DNA from: a virus
Length of the DNA: 39,457 bases
Virus record (IMG/VR): IMGVR_UViG_3300030331_004188
Coordinates: 1-39,457 of that record
Direction: 5' to 3' (one strand)
Numbering within the stretch: position 1 is the first letter of the stretch; every line of letters starts with the position of its first letter. A program made the translations under genes and the position numbers. Under the pieces are notes generated by a model. It made no database searches, had not been told where the DNA came from, and worked only from the letters and a program-made list of their open reading frames with translations. This document shows, piece after piece, positions 13,926 to 20,511 of this stretch.

Positions 13926-14015
13926 ATTTAGTTCCGATTATGCCCTTTTAGTTCCGTTTTTGACCCCCTTAAGCAAAGACATTTTATTCTGAATATGTAG
14001 TGTTCGGTTTCCCTC
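13926..14015 (+). promoter_or_regulatory. Spacer with repeated TTTAGTTCCG and a possible promoter
   Basis: TTTAGTTCCG occurs twice (about 13927-13936 and 13948-13957), a possible operator pair. TTGACC at about 13961 lies 17 nt before TTTATT, a weak sigma70-like arrangement reading toward the gene at 14016. Support is by pattern only. Confidence 0.3.
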
Positions 14016-14276
14016 ATGAAGCTTGAAGACGGTTGTTATTCGTTAAAGCTTGAGTGTGCTTTACGAAGTCTTGGCTTCGTTGATGTTGGTTGGAGATGTG
14101 TAGCACATGCAGGAATATTTTTTATCATGCCTTTTGGATTACCTGATGACCCTGGAGGAGATCTCTTTGGTTTCTCCATATCAATCCCAGCTACAAAAGA
14201 TAAAAAGGTTGTGAAGTTATATCCAACAGCAAGAAAAGCTTTAGATTATGCAACTGGAGAGACTAGACAAGACTAA
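14016..14276 (+). CDS. Hypothetical protein, 86 aa
   Basis: MKLEDGCYSLKLECALRSLGFVDVGWRCVAHAGIFFIMPFGLPDDPGGDLFGF... Mixed, with aromatic and hydrophobic patches but no clean membrane helix. It looks intact and begins after the possible promoter described at 13926-14015. No family recognised. Confidence 0.55.
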   Translation: MKLEDGCYSLKLECALRSLGFVDVGWRCVAHAGIFFIMPFGLPDDPGGDLFGFSISIPATKDKKVVKLYPTARKALDYATGETRQD

Positions 14277-14317
14277 TAAAAGGTGCATAATGAAGATAGA
14301 CACTGTTCTAAACACAC

Positions 14318-14557
14318 ATGGCTAAACAAACCAAAGTCCGTTATGTAATCAGCCCAGACGGTAAGACAATTACTGAACACGTAGAAGGTATTAAAGGTAA
14401 TCAATGCCAAGTAATAACAAATCCTATTGAAGCTGCTTTAGGTGAATTAATTAACAAAGCTTATACAAGTGATTTTTATGACACTGAAGATCGTATGCAA
14501 CAATTAGAAGAAGAGGATTGGGTAGGAACTTGCACCTCTTGGAGATGTGCTTTATAA
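14318..14557 (+). CDS. DUF2997-like protein, 79 aa
   Basis: KVRYVISPDGKTITEHVEGIKGNQCQVITNPIEAALGEL, followed by YTSDFYDTED, fits the DUF2997 pattern ('I-PDG---I-V-G--G--C---T--LE-ALG'), a small family found across cyanobacteria. The conserved GxxGxxC segment is present (Gly24 to Cys29). Biochemical role unknown. The start follows a short AAACACAC leader without Shine-Dalgarno. Host-like ancestry is likely. Confidence 0.65.
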   Translation: MAKQTKVRYVISPDGKTITEHVEGIKGNQCQVITNPIEAALGELINKAYTSDFYDTEDRMQQLEEEDWVGTCTSWRCAL

Positions 14558-14564
14558 AAAGTAT

Positions 14565-14696
14565 ATGAAAAAACCAAAGAAGGAGTGGACTCCGAAAGAT
14601 TGGCTACAAGAGGCTCAAATTATGGTCCACTCTCCTTGGATTACAGATATAGAAAGAAAGTACTGGGAGAATAAAATTAAACAATTAAGAAAATAA
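14565..14696 (+). CDS. Small basic hypothetical protein, 43 aa
   Basis: Begins 7 nt after the previous stop: MKKPKKEWTPKDWLQEAQIM..., Trp-rich and basic, ending KIKQLRK. Followed 2 nt later by another micro-gene. No family. Confidence 0.45.
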   Translation: MKKPKKEWTPKDWLQEAQIMVHSPWITDIERKYWENKIKQLRK

Positions 14697-14698
14697 AA

Positions 14699-14788
14699 AT
14701 GTTACCTACACCAGTATTTGAATTACTTATATTAGTCTTAGGACTTGCTTGGTTATGGACATTCATACTGACCGCTGACGATAAATAG
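14699..14788 (+). CDS. Single-span membrane micro-protein, 29 aa
   Basis: MLPTPVFELLILVLGLAWLW, then TFILTADDK: one hydrophobic helix with a short acidic tail. Immediately follows the previous micro-gene. Probable membrane peptide; function unknown. Confidence 0.45.
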   Translation: MLPTPVFELLILVLGLAWLWTFILTADDK

Positions 14789-14838
14789 GATCTATATATA
14801 ACAGTAGATAGAATAGTCATAACTATATTGTGAGTTTA

Positions 14839-16053
14839 ATGGCTACTAAGCGGTACGGATATAACCAGTACAAGCCTGATGGTCCTGCTGGAATGGATAT
14901 TGTTGATGCTGAATTAAATAGATACTCCCCAGCTTTTGACTATCTTTCTGGTTTTGTAACTCGATCAAAGCTAAAACAAGTAGATGATGATAGAACAGGC
15001 ACCTCAACTAGTGGTGGTACAACTGGTGGAACTTCAACTGGTGGAGTAAGTTCAACTATTTCCAATCAATTCAATCCTGTTGTTAACGTCACTGGTGGAA
15101 CTCAAACACAGCAAACTCAAGCTGCTGGTGGTGACATCGTAGAAAGTGGTCAGACAAATACAGCATCTACTACTAGTACCCCTACTGGATCAACAAATAC
15201 TATAGATACCACTACTGGTGGAACAACTCCTCCTCCTAGTGGTGGTGGAACAACTCCTCCTCCTAGTCCAACTCCCACACCTACTCCTACTCCTACTCCT
15301 ACTCCTACTCCTACTCCTACTCCTAGTCCAACTCCCACACCTACTCCTGATCCTAAACCTGAAGACCCTAATTATAATTTTTTAAATAAACAATACAATA
15401 AATATTTCAATCGAAATATTGATCCAAAAGGAGAAGAATATTTTTTAGGTGATACGGGTACTATGACAACTGGAGCAGATACAAAAGAAGACATACCGAA
15501 TATACTTCAGGCAAGTAAAGAATTTATTAACCGACAAGCAGTTAAGGATGAATATTTAAAAACTGCAGGTAGAGCAGCAACAGAAAAAGAAATAGATGCT
15601 ATCGTCGCCTTAGGTGGGGAGTTTACTGATACAGAAACAACTCCTGGAACAGAGTTCTTAACAGATTATGCAAATAAATTACAATCCGAAACAAGAGATG
15701 ATAATGAAATCATAAGCAGTGCTGTTACTGCAGACACAGTTAAAGATGATCTTACAGTCGGTGGTTCATTAGATAAAACAAAATTTGATGCCTTAAAAGC
15801 ACCTGTACAAGGTATTTTAGGCATGAATTTAACTCTAGGTGATTTAGATAAATCTATGAATCAAATAACATCAGCTTACCAAAATGTGTTTGGAAGAAAG
15901 CCAGACCAAGAAGGTTTTAATTACTGGGCAAAACAATTAAAAGAGAATCCCAATTTTGATTTGGAAGCAAGCTTTAAAGAACAACCTGAATATAAACTAA
16001 GGAACCCTGGCTTTCCCCAAATGAGTCTAGATGAAATTAAAGCCATGTTGTAA
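14839..16053 (+). CDS. Virion-type protein with Thr-Pro linker and DUF4214-like repeats, 404 aa
   Basis: ATG 14839 (MATKRYGYNQYKPDGPAGMD) is preferred to a GTG at 14830. Order: globular N-terminus (about 1-50), Thr/Gly/Ser-rich linker, a long TP/PTP linker (about 130-170), then two segments of DUF4214 type. One is NKYFNRNIDPKGEEYFLGD; the other, near the end, is YQNVFGRKPDQEGFNYWAKQ, followed by SFKEQPEYK. DUF4214 is a small helical domain often found in secreted, adhesin-like and phage structural proteins, so a virion appendage is likely. The next gene is a single stand-alone copy of the same domain. Confidence 0.65.
   Translation: MATKRYGYNQYKPDGPAGMDIVDAELNRYSPAFDYLSGFVTRSKLKQVDDDRTGTSTSGGTTGGTSTGGVSSTISNQFNPVVNVTGGTQTQQTQAAGGDIVESGQTNTASTTSTPTGSTNTIDTTTGGTTPPPSGGGTTPPPSPTPTPTPTPTPTPTPTPTPSPTPTPTPDPKPEDPNYNFLNKQYNKYFNRNIDPKGEEYFLGDTGTMTTGADTKEDIPNILQASKEFINRQAVKDEYLKTAGRAATEKEIDAIVALGGEFTDTETTPGTEFLTDYANKLQSETRDDNEIISSAVTADTVKDDLTVGGSLDKTKFDALKAPVQGILGMNLTLGDLDKSMNQITSAYQNVFGRKPDQEGFNYWAKQLKENPNFDLEASFKEQPEYKLRNPGFPQMSLDEIKAML
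15216..15350 (+). repeat. Low-complexity tandem repeats coding Thr-Pro and Gly-Gly linkers
   Basis: Contains two near-perfect copies of GGTGGAACAACTCCTCCTCC followed by TAGT (about 15217 and 15244), a tandem run of ACTCCT hexamers (about 15280-15324), and two copies of AGTCCAACTCCCACACC 60 nt apart (15265, 15325). The repeats keep the reading frame, so length variation would change linker length only. Confidence 0.85.
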
Positions 16054-16096
16054 AACAATAAAAAGTAGTCATAATAAAGATAACTACTAATCTGTT

Positions 16097-16300
16097 ATGC
16101 CTAACGAGTGCGAATTGCAACCAGTAGAAACTGATGAGCAATTTTTAAATAGAGTGTATCAAGAAGAATTAGGTAGAGAACCTGATGGAGAAGGCTTTAA
16201 ATATTGGTTAGATGATATGAATATCAGAGGTGAAACTCGTGATCAAGTTTTAGCAAATATAAGAAGATCAGAAGAATATAAGCAAAAACACAGTTTATAA
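16097..16300 (+). CDS. Stand-alone DUF4214-like domain protein, 67 aa
   Basis: FLNRVYQEELGREPDGEGFKYWLDDM, followed by IRRSEEYKQKHS, is the DUF4214 signature ('--Y---LGR-PD--G--YW---') and aligns with the end of the 404-aa protein upstream (FGRKPDQEGFNYWAKQ, QPEYK). Probably a paralogue that acts with it, for instance as a partner in the virion. Intact, with no signal peptide. Confidence 0.65.
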   Translation: MPNECELQPVETDEQFLNRVYQEELGREPDGEGFKYWLDDMNIRGETRDQVLANIRRSEEYKQKHSL

Positions 16301-16327
16301 GAAAAAGTTAATTAATAGTAAAGTGCA

Positions 16328-16600
16328 ATGAACTTGCATACGCACATGGTAAAAACTTTAAAAAAGAAATCTAAAACTGAGCAGTACGCCACAATTGTTA
16401 CAAAAGTTGATGGCATTCTTAAAACTATAGAAGACCTAATGGAAGATTCACTCTTCATAGATGGTATTCATGGTGAACAAGAACTTAGTTTAGATCTTGC
16501 GGTTGAATTGTTTACAGGTATAAGATCATCTTTTATACCACTAAATGCAATACCTAAGGTCACACCTGCCCACGAAGCTGGTACAATAGATGTGTCCTAA
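16328..16600 (+). CDS. Hypothetical helical protein, 90 aa
   Basis: MNLHTHMVKTLKKKSKTEQYATIVTKVDGILKTIEDLMEDSLF...: basic start, then amphipathic helices. A second Met (MVKTLKKK) could be the start. The stop is followed by an ACACACACACACT leader for the next gene. Function unknown. Confidence 0.55.
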   Translation: MNLHTHMVKTLKKKSKTEQYATIVTKVDGILKTIEDLMEDSLFIDGIHGEQELSLDLAVELFTGIRSSFIPLNAIPKVTPAHEAGTIDVS

Positions 16601-16613
16601 ACACACACACACT

Positions 16614-16790
16614 ATGTCCAGTTTTAGATCTCGTTACATTAAGAGAGAAATCATCAGTCGTTCTATTGCCGCGAGAGGAGGTAGTAAGAAAGCAAAAGAA
16701 GATTTACTTCCTTTGTATGGTCTAAGTCAAGGTCGTCCCTATGAAAACATTGGTGATGATTTAGACGATGATGACTTTTCTATTTTTTAA
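16614..16790 (+). CDS. Small protein with basic head and acidic tail, 58 aa
   Basis: ATG 16614 follows AAACACACACACACT; an in-frame ATG at 16590 would overlap the previous gene. MSSFRSRYIKREIISRSIAARGGSKKAKEDL is basic and helical; the end DDLDDDDFSIF is very acidic. The tail ends in hydrophobic residues after acids, as SSB-type interaction tails do. No family recognised. Confidence 0.5.
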   Translation: MSSFRSRYIKREIISRSIAARGGSKKAKEDLLPLYGLSQGRPYENIGDDLDDDDFSIF

Positions 16791-16825
16791 TTAAATATTC
16801 ATCTTAATTTAATTTAAAAAAACTT

Positions 16826-16876
16826 ATCCATTGCTACGCTAGGTATCCAAAAGCCAGTAACAGCAATGGATTTTTC
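16826..16876 (+). terminator. Rho-independent terminator
   Basis: ATCCATTGCT (16826-16835) pairs with AGCAATGGAT (16862-16871) and is followed by TTTTCTTTG. The loop is long (26 nt) but the 10-bp stem is perfect. It closes the long plus-strand run; a separate promoter-like region follows. Confidence 0.7.
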
Positions 16877-16881
16877 TTTGT

Positions 16882-16919
16882 CTTGCATTTGTACAGTGCA
16901 AGTGAATACCCCTCATAAT
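16882..16919 (+). promoter_or_regulatory. Inverted repeat beside a -10-like box
   Basis: CTTGCA (16882-16887) and TGCAAG (16897-16902) form a perfect inverted repeat around TTTGTACAG, followed by CATAAT (16914-16919) as a possible -10. This is the layout of an operator overlapping a promoter. A ribbon-helix-helix protein is encoded 450 nt downstream, a possible binder. Confidence 0.4.
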
Positions 16920-16943
16920 TAAATACGCGATAAAAAAATAACT

Positions 16944-17120
16944 ATGTCGATCTCTTCAGAATCAGGACGTTTGCACAACTTGGCTTGGGCTGTGTTAGCA
17001 AAGAATGAAACCACAGGAAGAGCTGAAGTAGTAAAAATTACAGATCAATATGATGCAGATGCAACAGTTGAAAATGCACCTAACCTGTACTATAAATCTG
17101 GTCCCTTTGTTCTTACCTAA
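16944..17120 (+). CDS. Small hypothetical protein, 58 aa
   Basis: First gene after the terminator and possible operator. MSISSESGRLHNLAWAVLAKNETTGRAEVVKITDQYDADATVENAPNLYY... looks like a compact beta-rich domain. The stop TAA is followed directly by the next ATG. Not recognised. Confidence 0.55.
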   Translation: MSISSESGRLHNLAWAVLAKNETTGRAEVVKITDQYDADATVENAPNLYYKSGPFVLT

Positions 17121-17315
17121 ATGTCTTTACCTATAACAAGCTATGTAGTCTTTGTTTATTTCAAAGATGTAAATAGAAGTCATGCTCCACATTTTCCTGA
17201 CATTGACAGTGCAGAATCTTTTGCAAACGATTTAAGAGCCATGTCAAACTGTGAGGTATCTGAACCTATAGCAGTAACCCCTACGTCAGTTGAAAAGAGT
17301 TATTTAAAAAGCTGA
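17121..17315 (+). CDS. Small hypothetical protein, 64 aa
   Basis: Starts directly after the previous TAA. MSLPITSYVVFVYFKDVNRSHAPHFPDIDSAESFANDLRAM fits a small ferredoxin-like beta-alpha-beta pattern. It is followed by TATAAT at about 17319, a possible -10 for the ribbon-helix-helix gene. Function unknown. Confidence 0.55.
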   Translation: MSLPITSYVVFVYFKDVNRSHAPHFPDIDSAESFANDLRAMSNCEVSEPIAVTPTSVEKSYLKS

Positions 17316-17361
17316 CTTATATAATTCGTGTGCTATCTTTAATGAAGATATTTTTTCTTCA

Positions 17362-17613
17362 ATGGCTGTTGTTGTAAGCGTTTCTGTTCCTGAAGACCTT
17401 CACAACAGGTGGAAAGAATCAGGCTTGGATATAAGCCCATCACAATTATTTCAGACAGCTTTAGTAGCAGAACTAGATAAGAAAAATCAAGCTCTTGTTT
17501 ATTGGAGTGCTAGGGCTTTAGAAGCTGAGAAAAAATTAAAAGTAATTCATAATTTATTAGCCGCAGATAAAAAGTCTGTAAAGAAATTTTTATTATTTGA
17601 AAACGAAAGTTAA
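17362..17613 (+). CDS. Ribbon-helix-helix (CopG/CcdA-like) DNA-binding protein, 83 aa
   Basis: VVVSVSVPEDLHNRWKESGLDISPSQLFQTALVAELDKKN has the ribbon-helix-helix layout: a beta strand with alternating residues, then two helices, as in CopG/Arc repressors and CcdA-type antitoxins. The remaining 40 residues are helical (ALVYWSARALEAEKKLKVIHNLL), probably for dimerisation. No toxin of CcdB type is seen next to it, so a phage transcriptional regulator is the likelier role. A TATAAT box lies upstream. Confidence 0.65.
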   Translation: MAVVVSVSVPEDLHNRWKESGLDISPSQLFQTALVAELDKKNQALVYWSARALEAEKKLKVIHNLLAADKKSVKKFLLFENES

Positions 17614-17643
17614 GGGTAGAATAAAGGAAAATGGCTACTTGAA

Positions 17644-17835
17644 ATGGAAGTAATCATTACACCAGAATCTAAGATGCCTGATAATCCACCATCAATAAAA
17701 GAAATTGGGGATGTGTTAGATAAACTAAAAGAAGTTGGACTTTGTAAAAACATAGAAGATACTACACATTTCATGCGTACCTGTTTTTATAGAGGCTTCA
17801 ACGACTACCAAAAAGACATGATTACTTACGATTAG
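17644..17835 (+). CDS. Small hypothetical protein, 63 aa
   Basis: MEVIITPESKMPDNPPSIKEIGDVLDKLKEVGLCKNIEDTTHFMRTC..., helical and charged. The start lies 1 nt after a three-codon minigene (ATG GCT ACT TGA, 17631-17642). Not recognised. Confidence 0.55.
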   Translation: MEVIITPESKMPDNPPSIKEIGDVLDKLKEVGLCKNIEDTTHFMRTCFYRGFNDYQKDMITYD

Positions 17836-17837
17836 CT

Positions 17838-17981
17838 ATGCCACACAAAATATCTAAAGTGATGTCCGAATACAAAAAGGGATCACTAAAATCCAGCTCT
17901 GGAAAAAAGGTTACAAAGAAAGGTCAAGCTCAAGCCATTGGTATAGCAATGGATAAAAAAGCACATAAAAAAAAGAAATAA
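17838..17981 (+). CDS. Small very basic protein, DUF6496-like, 47 aa
   Basis: MPHKISKVMSEYKKGSLKSS, then SGKKVTKKGQAQAIGIAMD and a Lys-rich end, match a widespread phage family with 'K--K-VM-E-K-G-LKSGSGKKV----QAIAIA'. About a third of the residues are Lys. Such proteins may bind or pack DNA, but no role is proven. Starts 2 nt after the previous stop. Last plus-strand gene before the Cys-rich pair. Confidence 0.65.
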   Translation: MPHKISKVMSEYKKGSLKSSSGKKVTKKGQAQAIGIAMDKKAHKKKK

Positions 17982-18029
17982 AAAGCTAATAAATCACTGG
18001 TAGACTTAAGATGTCTAACCAATTAAATA

Positions 18030-18449
18030 GTGGAACCAAAGATTACAATACTGTTAGGAAAAACAGTATCAAGAGAAAGTAAAGCCTGTCCAAAGGCAAC
18101 CTTGGATGTAGATGAGAATATAAAAAATAGAAACTGGACTATAAAAAATCATGGTTATGGACCTCTTAATCCTGATTGTCCAGATAGAGGCTTTTGGGAA
18201 AAGAAAGCAGAACTATGGGATAGTGATGTAGATGTCGTGAAGACAGCATTATGTGGTAATTGTTCAGCGTTTGATCAGACTGACAAAATAATTAGTTGCA
18301 TCATTAAAGGTATTAATGAAACCAAAGCTGCCGATCCTTATGATGTCCAAGAACATGCCAACCTTGGTTATTGCCAACTCTTCAAATTCAAATGTGCAGC
18401 CACAAGAACCTGCGATGCATGGCTTCACGGAGGACCTATCACTGATTGA
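18030..18449 (+). CDS. Cys-rich conserved cyanophage-type protein, 139 aa
   Basis: Starts GTG 18030; no in-frame ATG is nearby. The core NHGYGPLNPDCPDRGFWEKKAELW, ALCGNCSAFDQT, YCQLFKFKC and RTCDAWLHGGPI is a pattern I recognise from marine phage hypotheticals, with fixed cysteines (CGNC, C...C, TCDAW). The Cys pairs could bind a metal or an Fe-S cluster. Function is unknown to me. A different small frame starts at ATG 18011 and overlaps its beginning. Confidence 0.65.
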   Translation: MEPKITILLGKTVSRESKACPKATLDVDENIKNRNWTIKNHGYGPLNPDCPDRGFWEKKAELWDSDVDVVKTALCGNCSAFDQTDKIISCIIKGINETKAADPYDVQEHANLGYCQLFKFKCAATRTCDAWLHGGPITD

Positions 18450-18531
18450 GTGTAATTGCAGTCACTGTCAAGAGTTACGTAAGCAACAGAGACGTGCTGA
18501 AGCCTATCAACAAGAGAAAATATTAGCGTGA
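18415..18531 (+). CDS. Small Cys-rich protein, 38 aa
   Basis: MHGFTEDLSLIECNCSHCQELRKQQRRAEAYQQEKILA, overlapping the previous gene by 35 nt in another frame. ECNCSHC (CxCxxC) plus His would fit a zinc knuckle; the remainder is a charged helix. A longer in-frame start at 18316 would lie mostly within the previous gene. Its end overlaps the opposing minus-strand gene by 9 nt. Confidence 0.45.
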   Translation: MHGFTEDLSLIECNCSHCQELRKQQRRAEAYQQEKILA

Positions 18532-18678
18532 TTTTTTATATTTAGTTGCCTTATTTACTGCTTCAGAATATTTATCTTGAGCAGTTAATGTACCCTTAGA
18601 TATATCTACATAACGTGGTATACCTTGCTCCACATTTTCAGTTAATAATTCAGTATTAGGTCTTATTTGATTTAACAT
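18523..18678 (-). CDS. Small hypothetical protein, 51 aa
   Basis: ATG at 18678 overlaps the stop of the gene before it on this strand (TAATG). MLNQIRPNTELLTENVEQGIPRYVDISKGT, then a basic end TKYKKSR. It is the 3'-most gene of the minus block and converges on the plus gene ending at 18531, with a 9-nt overlap. No family. Confidence 0.55.
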   Translation of the reverse strand: MLNQIRPNTELLTENVEQGIPRYVDISKGTLTAQDKYSEAVNKATKYKKSR

Positions 18679-18893
18679 TATTTACTCATCTTTCTTTTTG
18701 CAGCCATACTTGCTGCTTTACGTGCTTTTTTTGCTTTATCTGTATTCTTTACAAACTGTTTACCCTTGCGACTCTCACGTTTCTTTTTATCATCAGTTTT
18801 TTTACGTTCAGCTTTAGACATAGCAGCCCAAGCTGCCTTTGGTAAATACCTTTCGGTGCTTTTCTTACCAGGTTCGATTGCTTTATCTGCCAT
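18678..18893 (-). CDS. Small highly basic protein, 71 aa
   Basis: MADKAIEPGKKSTERYLPKAAWAAMSKAERKKTDDKKKRE..., with about 40% Lys/Arg and Ala-rich helices. Resembles the 'YLPK--W--LS--E--ATD-KKR--S-KGKQ-V-NT-KAK-AR' type seen in cyanophages and giant viruses. Probably nucleic-acid binding or packaged with DNA; not proven. Coupled to the genes on both sides by one-base stop-start overlaps. Confidence 0.6.
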   Translation of the reverse strand: MADKAIEPGKKSTERYLPKAAWAAMSKAERKKTDDKKKRESRKGKQFVKNTDKAKKARKAASMAAKRKMSK

Positions 18894-19141
18894 TACTTTT
18901 TCTTCTTCTCATACTCTTTACGAGTCATCCATTTCTCTTTACCCCATCTCTTAAGATCCTTTTGTTTCTTAGACTTTCCTCCCTTATATCCGCCTCCTTT
19001 TCTTTTATATTCTGCAGCTAACATTTGAGCCTTTCGAGCACTCCACTGACCAGCCTTACCTCCCTTAGTACCAGCCATTATGCGGTTCTTTATTCTTTCT
19101 CTAAGACTCGGCTTAGTGTATTTTTTATCGTCTTGTGCCAT
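18893..19141 (-). CDS. DUF5872-like basic protein, 82 aa
   Basis: KPSLRERIKNRIMAGTKGGK, then AGQWSARKAQMLAAEYKRKGGGYKG, is the DUF5872 pattern ('KP-LRE-IK--I--G-KGGK-GQWSARKAQ--A-EYK--GGGY'). Very basic, found in many marine phages, algal viruses and bacteria, and possibly involved in DNA contact. The C-terminal KRWGKEKWMTRKEYEKKKK agrees with this. Function unknown. Confidence 0.75.
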   Translation of the reverse strand: MAQDDKKYTKPSLRERIKNRIMAGTKGGKAGQWSARKAQMLAAEYKRKGGGYKGGKSKKQKDLKRWGKEKWMTRKEYEKKKK

Positions 19142-19149
19142 GTAATTAA

Positions 19150-19437
19150 TTACCTCACGAAAACGTTTTGAATTGGTTTCTTATTTAAGATTACCTCAGG
19201 GATATTGTCAGCATGTGATCTAGTCACTTCACGCATGTAGGCTGGATTATTCATCTCAAATCGTGGATCTTTCTTGCCCATATAAGACACTACAAAATTA
19301 CATGGACTATGTTTCTCTTTCTTCTTTGAATTAAATGGATCACTAAAACTAGAAGTCTCCATGCTGTAGTCGTTGTACATGTTCCCATATTTAACTGGGA
19401 AGCTTTGACTATAGCCAGGGACTTGAGCGTATCTCAT
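19150..19437 (-). CDS. Hypothetical protein, 95 aa (possible virion component)
   Basis: MRYAQVPGYSQSFPVKYGNMYNDYSMETSSFSDPFNSKKKEKHSP..., Tyr/Ser/Pro/Asn-rich and probably extended, as small virion proteins often are. Its start overlaps the stop of the gene before it on this strand by 4 nt (ATGA). Role inferred from composition and company only. Confidence 0.5.
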   Translation of the reverse strand: MRYAQVPGYSQSFPVKYGNMYNDYSMETSSFSDPFNSKKKEKHSPCNFVVSYMGKKDPRFEMNNPAYMREVTRSHADNIPEVILNKKPIQNVFVR

Positions 19438-19796
19438 CGAGCCATTGGTCCAGTCACATTATTTCTAATAATATCTCTCTGCTGCTGTTCCGTCATAGTC
19501 GGAGCCATTATCCCTCTTGGAAAAAGAAACTGTCCTGCTTTTCTAATTCCTGTTCCAACTGCATCTTTTAAATTAAAACCAGTAAGAGCATCATAAATAT
19601 CAGAACCTATTCCTGTAAAGCCTTGACCTGTAGTCATTTGTTGATGGGTATCTACGAATTGGTTATATACATCATCATCTGTAATTGCTTCTCTAGCAGT
19701 AGGATACTCAGGCATCTGTATGAGATTTCTTGGATCAAAAAAATCTCCTAATTTCTGTAGAAAAGTTTCAGCTTTCTGTGTTGTATGACTAGGCAT
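19434..19796 (-). CDS. Hypothetical protein, 120 aa (possible virion component)
   Basis: MPSHTTQKAETFLQKLGDFFDPRNLIQMPEYPTAREAITDDDV..., then a Gly-rich hydrophobic segment (GFTGIGSDIYDALTGFNLKDAVGTGIRKAGQFLF) that could be amphipathic. The start lies 1 nt after the previous stop. Likely in the virion-associated set 19150-20385; no family recognised. Confidence 0.5.
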   Translation of the reverse strand: MPSHTTQKAETFLQKLGDFFDPRNLIQMPEYPTAREAITDDDVYNQFVDTHQQMTTGQGFTGIGSDIYDALTGFNLKDAVGTGIRKAGQFLFPRGIMAPTMTEQQQRDIIRNNVTGPMAR

Positions 19797-19797
19797 A

Positions 19798-19971
19798 TCA
19801 GCCTCTCATGCGATTCAGAAAATCTTCTGCTCTTTTAGTAGCACTTGTTTTCTCGTTCTGCATTACTTCTTGAGCCAACTGCTGGTTACCTACACTGGGC
19901 ATACCATTGCTGTCCATAGTTCCATTAAGATTTTGCAAAGCCTTTGCAGACTGCATGTATGTACCAGGCAT
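19798..19971 (-). CDS. Small hypothetical protein, 57 aa
   Basis: MPGTYMQSAKALQNLNGTMD... with NGMPSVGNQQLAQEVMQNEKTSATKRAEDFLNRMRG, a Gln/Asn-rich helical protein. It fills the gap between its two minus-strand neighbours with tight spacing, which supports it as a real gene. Unknown role, perhaps virion-associated. Confidence 0.5.
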   Translation of the reverse strand: MPGTYMQSAKALQNLNGTMDSNGMPSVGNQQLAQEVMQNEKTSATKRAEDFLNRMRG

Positions 19972-20004
19972 TGTTTTTAGGGATTTTTTACTATTTTAAA
20001 TTAA

Positions 20005-20385
20005 CTATGCACTAAACAAATCACCTGCAAATGGCATTGATTCAGCTTTCATACCAAATGGTGTAATTCGTATGTTTGTCAGAGGGTCTTTAGCTGGGTG
20101 TAAATAATCTAATTTATCCGGTGGAAGCCCTGGCCATCGATCAGAACCACCTGCTGCAGGATATCTAGAAAAAGGTTTATCATGACTAGCCATCAAAGCA
20201 CCTAAATATCCTCCAAGTGGACTTAATGGTACAACTTTACTATCATCATCATCAGGAATATAAGGACCTATAGTTTCCATCTTTCCTCCTCCAAAATATG
20301 GCATTGTTGAAACGAATGGAGGTTTTATTTCTCCTCCCTTACCAAACATTATTGATTCAAAAGGATTTATCTGTGGAGCAAACAT
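20005..20385 (-). CDS. Hypothetical Gly/Pro-rich protein, 126 aa
   Basis: MFAPQINPFESIMFGKGGEIKPPFVSTMPYFGGGKMETIGPYIPDD... Rich in Gly, Pro, Asp and aromatics, with little predicted helix, typical of small structural or assembly proteins in cyanophages. First gene of the cluster 18523-20385 on this strand; a strong terminator for the preceding transcript lies upstream at 20428-20459. Not recognised. Confidence 0.5.
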   Translation of the reverse strand: MFAPQINPFESIMFGKGGEIKPPFVSTMPYFGGGKMETIGPYIPDDDDSKVVPLSPLGGYLGALMASHDKPFSRYPAAGGSDRWPGLPPDKLDYLHPAKDPLTNIRITPFGMKAESMPFAGDLFSA

Positions 20386-20427
20386 CTATCAAATACTTTT
20401 TATTCATTTTACTTTTAACAATTACAC

Positions 20428-20459
20428 AAAAAAAAGCCCGAGGCACCACCCTCAGGCTA
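20428..20459 (-). terminator. Rho-independent terminator (minus strand)
   Basis: On the minus strand AGCCTGAGG and CCTCGGGCT form a stem around GTGGTG, followed by TTTTTTTTG. It lies 52 nt after the stop of the beta-barrel-like gene and closes that transcript. Confidence 0.85.
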
Positions 20460-20511
20460 TTACACACACATGAAGATATCTAATCTTCAAATGTAATCTA
20501 GCAGATGACGA

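Noticed and set aside
15150-15338. Minus-strand open frame coding a Val-Gly repeat
   Set aside because: It is only the complement of the Thr-Pro and Gly-rich repeats of the plus-strand gene; no start signal and biologically implausible composition.
15265-15350. Possible CRISPR-like array from regular ACTCCT repeats
   Set aside because: Repeats are contiguous hexamers without unique spacers, in frame within a gene; they code a Thr-Pro linker.
17362-17835. CcdA/CcdB-type toxin-antitoxin pair
   Set aside because: The ribbon-helix-helix protein is antitoxin-like, but the neighbouring 63-aa product shows no toxin fold pattern.
18011-18082. 23-codon frame (MSNQLNSGTKDY...) overlapping the Cys-rich gene
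   Set aside because: Has a plausible ATG but no Shine-Dalgarno or family, and the GTG at 18030 gives the conserved protein; left out as a gene.
18766-19021. Plus-strand hydrophobic frames opposite the Lys-rich minus genes
   Set aside because: Leu/Phe/Ser-rich translations arise automatically as complements of AAA/AAG-rich coding sequence; the minus-strand proteins match known families.
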